A stretch of 39,265 nt of DNA from an uncultured Clostridia bacterium (GTDB taxonomy: Bacteria > Bacillota > Clostridia > Lachnospirales > CAG-274). The stretch spans positions 1 through 39,265 of the forward strand of contig CALWOZ010000025.1 in the NCBI GenBank assembly GCA_944383305.1, given 5' to 3'. Positions 1 to 7,532 of the stretch are shown one piece after another (positions within the stretch are counted from its first letter, which is position 1; the number at the start of each line of letters is the position of its first letter). The translations under genes and the position numbers were made by a program. Under the pieces are notes generated by a model. The model searched no databases. It saw only the letters and a program-made list of their open reading frames with translations, and was not told where the DNA came from.

Positions 1-121
1 AGTTTTAAGGTAGGCATTTCAAGGCGTTACCCTATCATTCTACCTATCGAAATATTAGTTCTCCAAGTCTTTTTTTTATTTAGACTTGTGCGTAACCTTT
101 TAAGTTACGAACGTGTCGCAC
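1..121 (-). mobile_element. 5' end of a probable group II intron (cut by window edge)
   Basis: Read on the minus strand, the helicase gene runs up to position 122. From 121 it changes to GTGCGAC, the conserved 5' start of bacterial group II introns. The next 120 bases are rich in paired segments as expected for intron domain I: GTAAC/GTTAC around 90-107, CAAGTCT/AGACTTG at 63-69/82-88, and GGTAG/CTACC at 9-13/40-44. The 5' exon ends in AAAA, so joining to a 3' exon that starts with C would restore the Thr codon of the helicase GKT motif. The intron reverse transcriptase and domains V-VI would lie outside the window. The identification rests on the 5' consensus, the folding and the exon logic; no RT is visible. 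Confidence 0.72.
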
Positions 122-3100
122 TTTTACCTGCTCCAACTTCGTGGGCTATAAGTGTATTTGAGTTAGAATAAATTACTCTTGCTATTACATTTTTTTGATA
201 ATCTCTAAGCTCTATTTCTGACGACATGTTAGGTAGTTCTAGGTTGCTACCGTCATAAGTTCTAGTTACATAGTTGTTAAATTTTTCGTTGTATATGTTA
301 GTAAGATAATCAACTCTGTTACTATCTCTAAACACCCAGTTTGTAAATTCATTTTTTAACTGCTCTTGCTTTGCTTTTGCAAGCACTGTTTCTTCGTGAT
401 TTATAACATAAACTTTTTTCATCTTGTTAGTTTTCTCATCAAAAACTTCTTTTTTATCGTTTACTTTAACAGGGCGAAGATTTAGCGTATCTTCTATTAT
501 TTCAAGTGCATTTTTCCTTTTTGTACCATATGTTTCAATGCATTTTAAGTTTGTACCACTTTTCTTATTTTCAAGAAAATATTCATTTGCTAACTCATAG
601 TAATTAAGCTTTATATAACTTTTTTGAAAATTTGTAAGCTCCAAAGTTTCATTAATAAAATCTTTATAAATTTCTTTTGGTATCCAAGTTGAACCTAGTG
701 TAAAGCCTATATCTTCTGGCTTTAAAGGTGTCGGTTGCACCTTTTCAAGAGCTTGTACATTTTTTTCAAATTCTGGCAAATGCGTTGCAATATCTTTAGC
801 TAGTAGCAATTTGTCTTTAACATATCCTGTTAAATATTCATCTGCCGTTACATATCCTTCATACTTATTTTCTTCATCATAAAAAGCAGGTTGCCTAAAT
901 ATTTTGTCCCCTAGCTCTTCTATAATTTCATCTTCTTCCTTATGATAAAGTTGCTTCATATAAGAAATATCAACTCGCCCTATATCATTAAGGCAAACTT
1001 TAAGTGCATCGTCTGCATTTTCAATAATTACATTTTGTTTTATTCTTATTGTTGGTTTGTAAAATATATCCGTTTTTTCAAAGTCTTTTGTATTTTTTAT
1101 TTCCTTTTCAATAGATAACAACAAGGGTTGCCCTATATCTTTTGCAAATATTTTTGTATTTTCCTTGCTATTTACATAGCCATATTTTTTAATAAAATCA
1201 TCATAAACTGTGTTTAATTTTTCAATTTTTTCTTTTAGTGCTTTGTCATACTGTTCAATAGTGTAATTTTGTACTACCTGTTCGGAAGTTTGAAAATCAA
1301 TAATATCTCTCAAAGCCGTATTTACATTTATTAAGCCCTTTAATCTTTCACTGTTTTTAGTATCAAAATCTTGTTTAATAAGTTCATTATCTTCTTTAAA
1401 ATATATTTCATCGTCAATTATTCCATATGAAAAGTTTCTAATACTATTATCTTCTATACTTAAAGTCTGTGTATTTTCTTCTATTTCATATTCAATAGGT
1501 TCATAATCAAACTCAATATATTTCATAGCATAATTAAGTATTGAATACAAATCAACATCTTCATAAGGTTTGCAAGCCGTGGCTTTTTCATCTCCATACA
1601 TACCTGCATCAAAAACCATTTTTCCAAGCATCATATGAGAATTTTCAATGAAATACTTATTCATTGGTATTCCGTTTTCATCTTCGCCTATTTCAAGCCA
1701 ACTTGCGTTGTTTTCTATTTCTAAAAGTGGCTCTTTTCTCTTTTTAAAAAAGATTATATCAGATGTAACTTCCGTTCCTGCTATCTGTTTAAAAGCCGTA
1801 TTTGGTAGCCTTATTGCCCCTAAAAGTTCCGCCCTTTCGTTTATATATTTTCTTACACTTATATCCTTTTTATCAAGAGTTCCTTTTGTTGTAATAACTG
1901 CAACAACGCCTTCTGCCCTAACCTTATCAAGCATTTTCGCTATAAAATAATCGTGTATTTTAAAGTTATATTTGTTATAGTCCTTATCATCTATTTGAAG
2001 ATTATTAAAAGGTATGTTTGATATAGCTAAATCAAAAAAGTTATTTTTAAAATTTGTTTCTTCAAAGCCGTTTATTTCAATGTTCGCATTTGGATACAAC
2101 TGCCTTGCAATTCTTCCTGATAGGCTATCAATTTCAATTCCATAAAGGCTTGAATTTTTCATTTCTTTAGGAAGAACAGAAAAGAAGTTTCCTGTCCCCA
2201 TACTTGGGTCTAGTATTCGCCCTTGTTTAAAACCATTAGCCATTAAACAGTTATAAATTTCTTTAATGATTTTTTGTTCTGTATAAAAAGCCGTTGTTGT
2301 AGATTTTTGTGCCGACTTAAACTCATCTTCTGTTAGAAGTTCTTTAAATGTTTTGTATTGTTCTTCAAAACCTATCTTGTTTGGAGTTAGTGCGTTTGCA
2401 AGCCCACCAAAACCATTATATCCTGCAAGTATTTTTTGTTCTTCTGGTGTTGCTAGTCTGTTTTCGGTTTCTAATTGTTTCAAAAGCTTTATTATTTCAA
2501 TATTCGTGTTGCACTTTGTTTTTATCCCACCATCATATAGGTTATGTTCTTCTTCATAAATGTAGTTATTATTTTTCTTATCATCAAGGCTAAAATCTTC
2601 TGTTATTTCATTGTCATAATACTGATTTTCAAAGATTTCTTCATTAAATATATCTTGTGCCATTTGGTCAATTTCATCAGGTATGTTGTAGTCGCCTATT
2701 TCGTCTACTTCTTCTAGTTCATTTTCAAAATCTTCTACATATTCTTCTTGTTTTTCTAAATTTGCTATACCTTCATTTTTAGGTACAAAAAAAGAGCCTT
2801 GTTCTTCTGGCTCTTTAATATTTTCATTTTCTAATTCTTTTAATAAATCGTATATATATTCGATAGGCTCTGCCCTAAAAATTGGATAAGAAACATTTTG
2901 TGGCAATAACTCAACTTCATTTAAAAAATCATTTACTCTATAAATAGTAAAATCTCTATCCCCTAAATTTATTTCTGTACCTATTTTTGATTTTACATAT
3001 TCAATTTTTTCATCTATACTACTTTCTCTATTATCTCCTTGATTGTCATTTCTTCTGCTATTTGGTGTATCTGTGTTAGGTGATTGGCTCTCTCTAGTGT

Positions 3101-4196
3101 CTTGTCCGATGGTGGCATTGGTTGTTTCTCTAAAAGTTGTTGTATTGTTTTTTCCTTGAAGTTCTCTGCCATTTCCTGTATCTCTAGCATTTTCTTGTTC
3201 AGTTCTCCTATCATTACTAATGTTGTTATCTCGTGGCGTTTGTTCTCCGTTAGATATTCCTTCCACATCACCCCATAAGGCACTTGGCTCGGCTCTATCT
3301 CCACTTCCTCCTCCAGTGCCAACATCGGATACCATAGTCCTGTCGCCTCGTCCTCGAAGTACTCTATCTCCCAACCTGTTGGTGTTGTTTCTATCATCGT
3401 TCTCCCTTCTTTCAAGGCTTTCTTCATTGCTTCTTTCAGTTTCTCGTCCATTTGTTAATTCTCCTTTGCGTTCTTTTTCTTTTTCAATTATTTTTACTTG
3501 TATAAAAATCTCTCTTAAAATTTCTCTTGAAATATCTGTTGCTAAGCTTCCCATTTTAGAAAATACTTTCATATCTTTTATACTATCAAAATTTAAGTTA
3601 TTGGGAAAAATATATTCTAAGTTGCATTTTTTAAATAATATATATTCAAGGCAACTTAAAGATATACTGGCTACATCTGATTTTTGCCTGTCATCAATTT
3701 CAAGATTACCTATGTACTCATCTTCTTTTTGAGCTATCTTTTCTACTAATGTATAGTATAAATATTCTCTTATATTTTCATAATTTGTACCATTTTTCTT
3801 ATTAAGATTTTTTACAATTTGAGAGGTATCTTCTTCCTTAATCTCCCATTTGTAATCTAATACCTTTTTATAGCTTGCATAATTCCCATTTGTATTTTTT
3901 AGTTCAAATAAATATTTAAAAGTTGGCTTTGGATTTTCAATTTCTAAAACTGCTAACCCTTTTGTTCCCCTGTTTACATATCTGCCAACTTGGTTATTCC
4001 ATACATCTATTGTCGCTAAAAACTCTGCATCTGAGTTTTGGTTATGGATAAGTACAATGTTATCAAATGGATATTTATTAAATTTTATTGCAGTGTCAAG
4101 CAAACTTTTTAAATCTTCTTCCGTGTTTATGTTATCAAGTGCTTGCCTGTATTGATTTTTTAATTCTTCAATTTTTTGCTTATTTATAGTAATCAC
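122..4196 (-). CDS. ICE-type ArdC/N6-DNA methylase/helicase, 5' exon, interrupted by intron
   Basis: This is the large 'methylase-helicase' protein typical of Firmicute integrative conjugative elements. Residues about 1-110 resemble the ArdC/LtrC N-terminal domain. Residues about 245-400 are a Gly/Arg/Asn/Asp/Glu-rich linker. An N6-adenine methyltransferase core follows, with motif I DPSMGTGNFF near residue 660 and the catalytic-type motif as SNIPF near 720. The last visible segment is the start of a superfamily 2 helicase (LRDYQKNVIARV, then AHEVGAGK near 1350). Relatives continue for many hundreds of residues, so this is only the 5' exon; reading on into the intron meets a stop at 105-107. 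The start is uncertain: GTG at 4196 lies inside the AAAGGAG ribosome site, while ATT (4193) or ATA (4187, 8 nt after it) are better placed but unusual codons. It probably acts on transferring element DNA; this is inferred from family context. Lies downstream of parA-parB. Confidence 0.8.
3014..3451 (-). CDS. TnpV-like protein nested in another frame of the methylase-helicase gene
   Basis: A 145-codon frame on the same strand as the large gene but in a different phase, starting with ATG. A textbook ribosome site, AAAGGAG, lies 9 nt before the ATG. The product is charged, helical and protein-like. Its pattern matches what I recall of the TnpV family of transposon/ICE accessory proteins: WYPMLALEEE, then a YLTENKRHEITTL segment, GELNKKMLEI, a proline break (PMPP), and a C-terminal IAEEMTIKEIIEKV helix. 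The host frame over the same bases encodes the low-complexity linker, where sequence constraint should be weak. GC over 3061-3420 is about 44% by hand count, against 22-27% in two sampled rows nearby (1501-1560, 2581-2640), as expected of a doubly used stretch. TnpV was named in Tn4451-type elements and its biochemical role is not established. The alternative is a chance open frame, but the ribosome site and family pattern argue against it. Confidence 0.68.
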   Translation of the reverse strand: MDEKLKEAMKKALKEGRTMIETTPTGWEIEYFEDEATGLWYPMLALEEEVEIEPSQVPYGVMWKEYLTENKRHEITTLVMIGELNKKMLEIQEMAENFKEKTIQQLLEKQPMPPSDKTLERANHLTQIHQIAEEMTIKEIIEKVV

Positions 4197-4208
4197 TCCT
4201 TTATTTTA

Positions 4209-4233
4209 ACTTGTTCCCCATTGGGGAACAAGT
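4209..4233. promoter_or_regulatory. 25-bp palindrome between parB and the methylase-helicase gene
   Basis: Perfect inverted repeat with 11-bp arms (ACTTGTTCCCC / GGGGAACAAGT; the pairing can extend one more base) and almost no loop. It ends 6 nt before the AAAGGAG ribosome site of the methylase-helicase gene. No T-run follows on the minus strand, so it does not look like an ordinary terminator. The outer halves TGTTCC...GGAACA resemble the halves of chromosomal parS sites, but the total is longer than the 16-bp parS consensus. It may be an operator or a binding site for the neighbouring ParB; that is inference. Confidence 0.6.
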
Positions 4234-4287
4234 TGTGTATATAGCCATTTTCAAGGCATATAGAGTTTTTATGTTACATTTGTGCCA

Positions 4288-5229
4288 CTAGTTTTGGCTA
4301 GTAAAATACATTTCTAAAGCTTTTTCTATAACATCTTCTATTTCTTGTTGTTTGCAATTTTTATCAAAATATTTGCTTGTTATATCGTTGCTTATTTTAA
4401 TGTATTTAGCCCTTGTCCTTTTAGGCTTTTCTTCATTATTTTTTAAATAATATTCAACATTGTCAACATTTAATTTATAGTCTTTATATAGATTTTTAAG
4501 TTTTTCTGCTTTTTCAATATTTATTGAAACACCTTCATTTAACAATGAATTTATTCTACTTTGTATTTTTTCATCTTCTATAAATGAAATGTTATATCCA
4601 ACTCTTATAGGCAATGTTTCATCATCAACTTTGTACAATAAATCTTCGTTAAGTTTAGCTAATCTCATATATCTAGCAACGGTATTTTTTGATAGTGAAT
4701 ATTCATTTCCAACTTTTTCTATATTATACTCACTTTTTTCTGTACCATTTTTCATAAGATTTCCTATCTCTTGTAACAAGTCATTTCTCTTGCCTTGACA
4801 CTTTAAAGCTTTATAATGTTGTTCTAATGTATATGCCCTTTCAGAATGGGACAAATCACTAAATGAACGTTGCATAAAGTTTGTTTCTGTAACAATAAGA
4901 GTTGCTTCTTCCATTGTTAAATCTTCTTTAATTACACAAGGTATTTCATCTAAACCTAATTTTTTACAAGCTTCCACACGATTATGCCCACTTAATATAA
5001 TAAAATCATTTTCATTTTTCCATACAACTATCGGAACGATAACCCCATATTGCTCAATACTTTCTATCATATCTTCAAGCCTTTTACCTGTATAAAGCTT
5101 AAATTTATGATTTGGAAAAGGTTTAAGTAATTCTATTTCAATTTTTTCTGGCTCTCCATATGCTTTAACTTGCCCTGTTGCAAAATTTAACATTGTGTTA
5201 AAGTCATCTAATTCTATTTTGTTATTCAA
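4288..5229 (-). CDS. ParB-family protein of the mobile element
   Basis: ParB/Spo0J-type partition or nucleoid-occlusion-like protein of 313 aa. An N-terminal ParB/sulfiredoxin-fold domain (residues about 28-125) has SGHNRVEACKKLG, equivalent to the GERR-type CTP-binding loop, and TNFMQR, equivalent to ENLQR. A central helix-turn-helix (about 160-195) contains YSLSKNTVARYMRLAKL. The C-terminal 80 residues are basic and charged. The start is TTG, preceded by AGGAG 10 nt upstream, and overlaps the last 8 bases of parA, so the two are probably translationally coupled. The GHNR form (not GERR) is common in plasmid and ICE ParBs. Likely role: maintenance of the circular element, or local regulation through the palindrome just downstream. 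Confidence 0.85.
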   Translation of the reverse strand: MNNKIELDDFNTMLNFATGQVKAYGEPEKIEIELLKPFPNHKFKLYTGKRLEDMIESIEQYGVIVPIVVWKNENDFIILSGHNRVEACKKLGLDEIPCVIKEDLTMEEATLIVTETNFMQRSFSDLSHSERAYTLEQHYKALKCQGKRNDLLQEIGNLMKNGTEKSEYNIEKVGNEYSLSKNTVARYMRLAKLNEDLLYKVDDETLPIRVGYNISFIEDEKIQSRINSLLNEGVSINIEKAEKLKNLYKDYKLNVDNVEYYLKNNEEKPKRTRAKYIKISNDITSKYFDKNCKQQEIEDVIEKALEMYFTSQN

Positions 5230-6001
5230 TTTTCATCATCTCCTGTACTAATTGCTCGTATGCTTTTGATACTGCATTTTCTGGCATATATTCGCATATA
5301 GTTTGTTTATATATATTTGCCTCTGATACTTTCGTACTTCTCGGTATAACTATATCAAAAATATTTATATGTTGTTTAAAGCTTTCATTTAATATCTTTT
5401 TAACTTCTTTAGATGCAATAGTATTTTTAGTATCCATTGTTATCAAAATTCCGTCTATACTTAATTTTCTATTTATATTTTTTATAGTTAAATAGTGTTT
5501 TACAAGTTCTGATAAACCTTTTGCTGATAATATTTCTGCTTGTGTCGGTATAATAAGACTATCTGACGCCATCATAACATTTATCATAGGTGTACCTATT
5601 TGTGGCATACAGTCAATAATTATGTAATCATAATCAATCTTAATTTCGTCTATCAAACTTTGTAAAATATACTCTCTAAAGTTTATGTTACATAAGTTTC
5701 TCTCAAGCGTGAAAAGATTTGAGTTTGCAGGTATTAAATCAATACCTTTATTTTTTATTATGTAATCTTCTTTTGGTGGCAAGCTATCTTTTGTTATAAC
5801 TTTATTTATAAGTGTTGAAATAGTTGTTTCTATTTCGTTAGGATTTTTATCTCCCATTATCATTGTAGAATTAGCTTGTCCATCAAAATCTATTAATAGG
5901 ACTTTCTTATCTTCTTTACCTAATAAATATGCTAAATTGGTTGAAGTAGTAGTTTTGCCAACCCCTCCTTTCTCATTAACTATCGCTATTACTTTACTCA
6001 T
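5222..6001 (-). CDS. ParA-family partition ATPase of the mobile element
   Basis: Walker-type partition ATPase, 259 aa, the usual length for the Soj/ParA branch without an N-terminal HTH. The deviant Walker A motif KGGVGKTT is at residues 11-18. LLIDFDGQANST (switch I region) is near 36-47, and YIIIDCMPQIG (Walker B) is near 125-135. The start is ATG with AAAGGAG 9 nt upstream. It overlaps parB by 8 nt and heads the element's minus-strand run parA-parB-methylase/helicase. Only about 75 bp separate it from the 3' end of the neighbouring deacetylase gene, and that space is filled by a terminator hairpin. I see no convincing promoter there. Confidence 0.9.
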   Translation of the reverse strand: MSKVIAIVNEKGGVGKTTTSTNLAYLLGKEDKKVLLIDFDGQANSTMIMGDKNPNEIETTISTLINKVITKDSLPPKEDYIIKNKGIDLIPANSNLFTLERNLCNINFREYILQSLIDEIKIDYDYIIIDCMPQIGTPMINVMMASDSLIIPTQAEILSAKGLSELVKHYLTIKNINRKLSIDGILITMDTKNTIASKEVKKILNESFKQHINIFDIVIPRSTKVSEANIYKQTICEYMPENAVSKAYEQLVQEMMKIE

Positions 6002-6038
6002 AAAACTCTGCTCCTTTGTAATAATTTTAAAAAATAAA

Positions 6039-6093
6039 AATAAGACTTAATTAAAATCCTTTATTTTTAAGGTATTTTTAATTAAGTCTTATT
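6039..6093. terminator. terminator of the deacetylase gene, at the element/chromosome junction
   Basis: Perfect 18-bp arms (6039-6056 and 6076-6093) around a 19-nt loop. On the minus strand the hairpin is followed by TTTTTATTTTTT, giving an intrinsic terminator for the deacetylase gene, whose last three codons lie in the stem. Confidence 0.8.
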
Positions 6094-6884
6094 ATATCAG
6101 CAACTTCCATATAATAGTTATCTTTATGAATTAATTCTCCTACAGATACAACCTCATATCCCTTTTCTTTTAGTCCTTTTAATATAGTATCTAAAGAATC
6201 TGGTGTATACTCTGCGTCATTATGAAAAAGCATTATAGAACCATTTCCTAAATGTTTATGATTTAACACTTGATTTACTTCATGCTCGACTCCATATTCT
6301 TTCCAGTCTAAACTATCAATATCCCATTGAATTGTATGATATCCAACTTCTTTAGCTGCTTGCAATACAGTGTCATTATATTCTCCAAAAGGAGGTCTAT
6401 ATAAGTCCATATCATATCCCAATAAATCTTTTATTTTATTATGTACTTCCATTATTTCTTTTTTATTTTGTTCTAAACTTATTTGACTTCCATGAGGGTG
6501 TGTATTACTATGATTACCTATTTCGTGTCCTTCTTCATAAATCTTTTTAACTTCTTCTGGATATTTATCAATCCAATAACCACATAAAAAGAAAGTAGCT
6601 TTAACGTTATTATTTTTAAGTATAGTTAATAATTCATCTGTATCATCTGCTCCCCAAGCAGCATCAAAACTTATTGCAACTTTCTTTTCATCTGTATCAA
6701 CACAATATATAGGTAAATTCTTTTTAGCTGGCTGAGGCTGTGCTGAAACTGCCACACTATCAATATTGTTTTGAACAATAGGTCTAAACACATAAACTAA
6801 AGAAAAACAAATACCTATTAATAATATAAAATATTTTATATTATTAAATTTTAATACTTTTAATATTTTTTTTATATTTTCCAT
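6078..6884 (-). CDS. membrane-anchored polysaccharide deacetylase (PdaB-like, sporulation type)
   Basis: NodB-homology (carbohydrate esterase 4) protein of 268 aa. Residues 17-35 form a hydrophobic signal-anchor. The catalytic domain covers about 68-255. Motif 1 is SFDAAWGADDT (72-82), the AAW variant seen in clostridial spore-associated PdaB-like deacetylases instead of TFDDG. Motif 2 is HSNTHPH (125-131, metal ligands), motif 3 RPPFGEYN (163-170), motif 4 near DIDSLDWK (188-195), motif 5 LFHNDA (219-224). Predicted to remove acetyl groups from peptidoglycan or cortex sugars outside the membrane. The start is ATG with AAAGGAGA upstream. It is transcribed alone; its terminator includes its own stop codon. 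A 13/15 match to the CodY box lies about 90 bp upstream. Confidence 0.85.
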   Translation of the reverse strand: MENIKKILKVLKFNNIKYFILLIGICFSLVYVFRPIVQNNIDSVAVSAQPQPAKKNLPIYCVDTDEKKVAISFDAAWGADDTDELLTILKNNNVKATFFLCGYWIDKYPEEVKKIYEEGHEIGNHSNTHPHGSQISLEQNKKEIMEVHNKIKDLLGYDMDLYRPPFGEYNDTVLQAAKEVGYHTIQWDIDSLDWKEYGVEHEVNQVLNHKHLGNGSIMLFHNDAEYTPDSLDTILKGLKEKGYEVVSVGELIHKDNYYMEVADIIRLN

Positions 6885-6970
6885 AATAAATCTCCTTTAT
6901 ATATAATTTATATATAAAAACTTATTATGTTATATAATATTTTATTCTATTTTTAAATATTTTTTATTAT

Positions 6971-6985
6971 AATTTTTAGAAAAAT
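6971..6985. promoter_or_regulatory. possible CodY box upstream of the deacetylase
   Basis: AATTTTTAGAAAAAT matches the CodY consensus AATTTTCWGAAAATT at 13 of 15 positions. It lies between the deacetylase start and the pspC terminator. In such AT-rich DNA a two-mismatch hit is weak evidence, but codY is encoded 2 kb away. Confidence 0.3.
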
Positions 6986-6987
6986 AT

Positions 6988-7042
6988 AATAGCACTACAA
7001 AAATTATATATATTAAATATTTATAAAATTTATAGTGCTATT
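6988..7042 (-). terminator. probable terminator of the comM-to-pspC operon
   Basis: Inverted repeat AATAGCACTA (6988-6997) / TAGTGCTATT (7033-7042), with further AT pairing inside. It lies just after the stop of the last pspC gene. On the minus strand it is followed by an AT-rich tract with a short T-run (TATATTTTTC). Confidence 0.55.
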
Positions 7043-7055
7043 TTTATACTATTAC

Positions 7056-7247
7056 TTAAATTCTATCTTCTTTAGGAATAATAAACGCGCATATAATATA
7101 TGCAATTAATAGAGGTAAATTTACATATCCAAATAAAATAAGAAAAATTACTCTAATTAAGTTTGAATCTTTGTTATAATATTTACCTAAACCACCGCAT
7201 ATACCAGCTAATTTCATATCATAAACACTTCTAGTAAGCTTTTTCAT
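7056..7247 (-). CDS. PspC-domain small membrane protein (second copy)
   Basis: 63-aa protein that is essentially one PspC domain: basic start (KKLTRSVYDMKLAGICGGLGKYY), then NLIRVIFLILFG and a hydrophobic C-terminal helix ending in IIPKEDR. I chose the ATG at 7247 because AAAGGGGG lies 7 nt before it; a longer TTG-started reading would overlap that ribosome site and the upstream gene's stop. PspC proteins are inner-membrane partners of phage-shock/envelope-stress systems; small Firmicute forms are often of unknown partner. It follows the first pspC copy by 13 nt and is the last gene of the operon. Confidence 0.82.
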   Translation of the reverse strand: MKKLTRSVYDMKLAGICGGLGKYYNKDSNLIRVIFLILFGYVNLPLLIAYIICAFIIPKEDRI

Positions 7248-7260
7248 AAATATGCCCCCT

Positions 7261-7467
7261 TTAGTTTTCAATATCTATAATATCAGTTTCAACCGGTATT
7301 ATAAAAGACATTATTAAATACGCTATTATAGGATAAATACCTAAATTTGAAATTAAAAATACAATAAATAATATTCTAACTATAACAGGGTCTATACCAA
7401 AATACGTAGCTAGCCCACCACAAACACCACTTATGACTTGTTGTTTACTTCTATATAATTTTTTCAT
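7261..7467 (-). CDS. PspC-domain small membrane protein (first copy)
   Basis: 68-aa PspC-domain protein: KKLYRSKQQVISGVCGGLATYFGIDPVIVRILF, then a second hydrophobic segment (IYPIIAYLIMSFIIPVE). The domain fills the protein. It lies 65 nt downstream of radC, and its TAA touches the ribosome site of the second pspC. The two copies share the GGL.YF/Y core and IIP end but differ elsewhere, which suggests an old tandem duplication. Likely an envelope-stress membrane protein. A DUF4097/SHOCT-like protein of the kind often genetically linked to PspC (YvlB-type) is encoded 10 kb away. Confidence 0.85.
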   Translation of the reverse strand: MKKLYRSKQQVISGVCGGLATYFGIDPVIVRILFIVFLISNLGIYPIIAYLIMSFIIPVETDIIDIEN

Positions 7468-7532
7468 AAAACCACTCCCATAATATATTTTATATTTTTA
7501 TATTAATATATACGGAAAAGTTTTATTTTTGT

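Noticed and set aside
105-121. Last codons of the large frame (SATRS then stop) as the true protein C-terminus
   Set aside because: These bases match the intron 5' end; the stop is best explained as intron read-through and the helicase is otherwise cut inside its first motif.
3220-3732. Plus-strand 170-codon open frame opposite the nested TnpV-like gene
   Set aside because: Ser/Leu/Pro-rich product typical of an antisense shadow, with no ribosome site and no recognisable motif.
122-4196. Methylase plus helicase as a new restriction or BREX/DISARM-like defence system
   Set aside because: The ArdC-like N-terminus, single-chain methylase-helicase layout and parA-parB neighbours fit the well-known large ICE protein, and no nuclease or other defence gene is beside it.
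4209-4233. Palindrome as a canonical parS site or ordinary terminator
   Set aside because: It is longer than the 16-bp parS consensus and has a different centre, and no T-run follows on the transcribed strand. Kept only as a regulatory candidate.
7248-7271. Longer start (TTG 7271) for the second pspC, giving an 8-residue extension
   Set aside because: It would overlap the AAAGGGGG ribosome site that is correctly spaced for ATG 7247, and the extension is not PspC-like.
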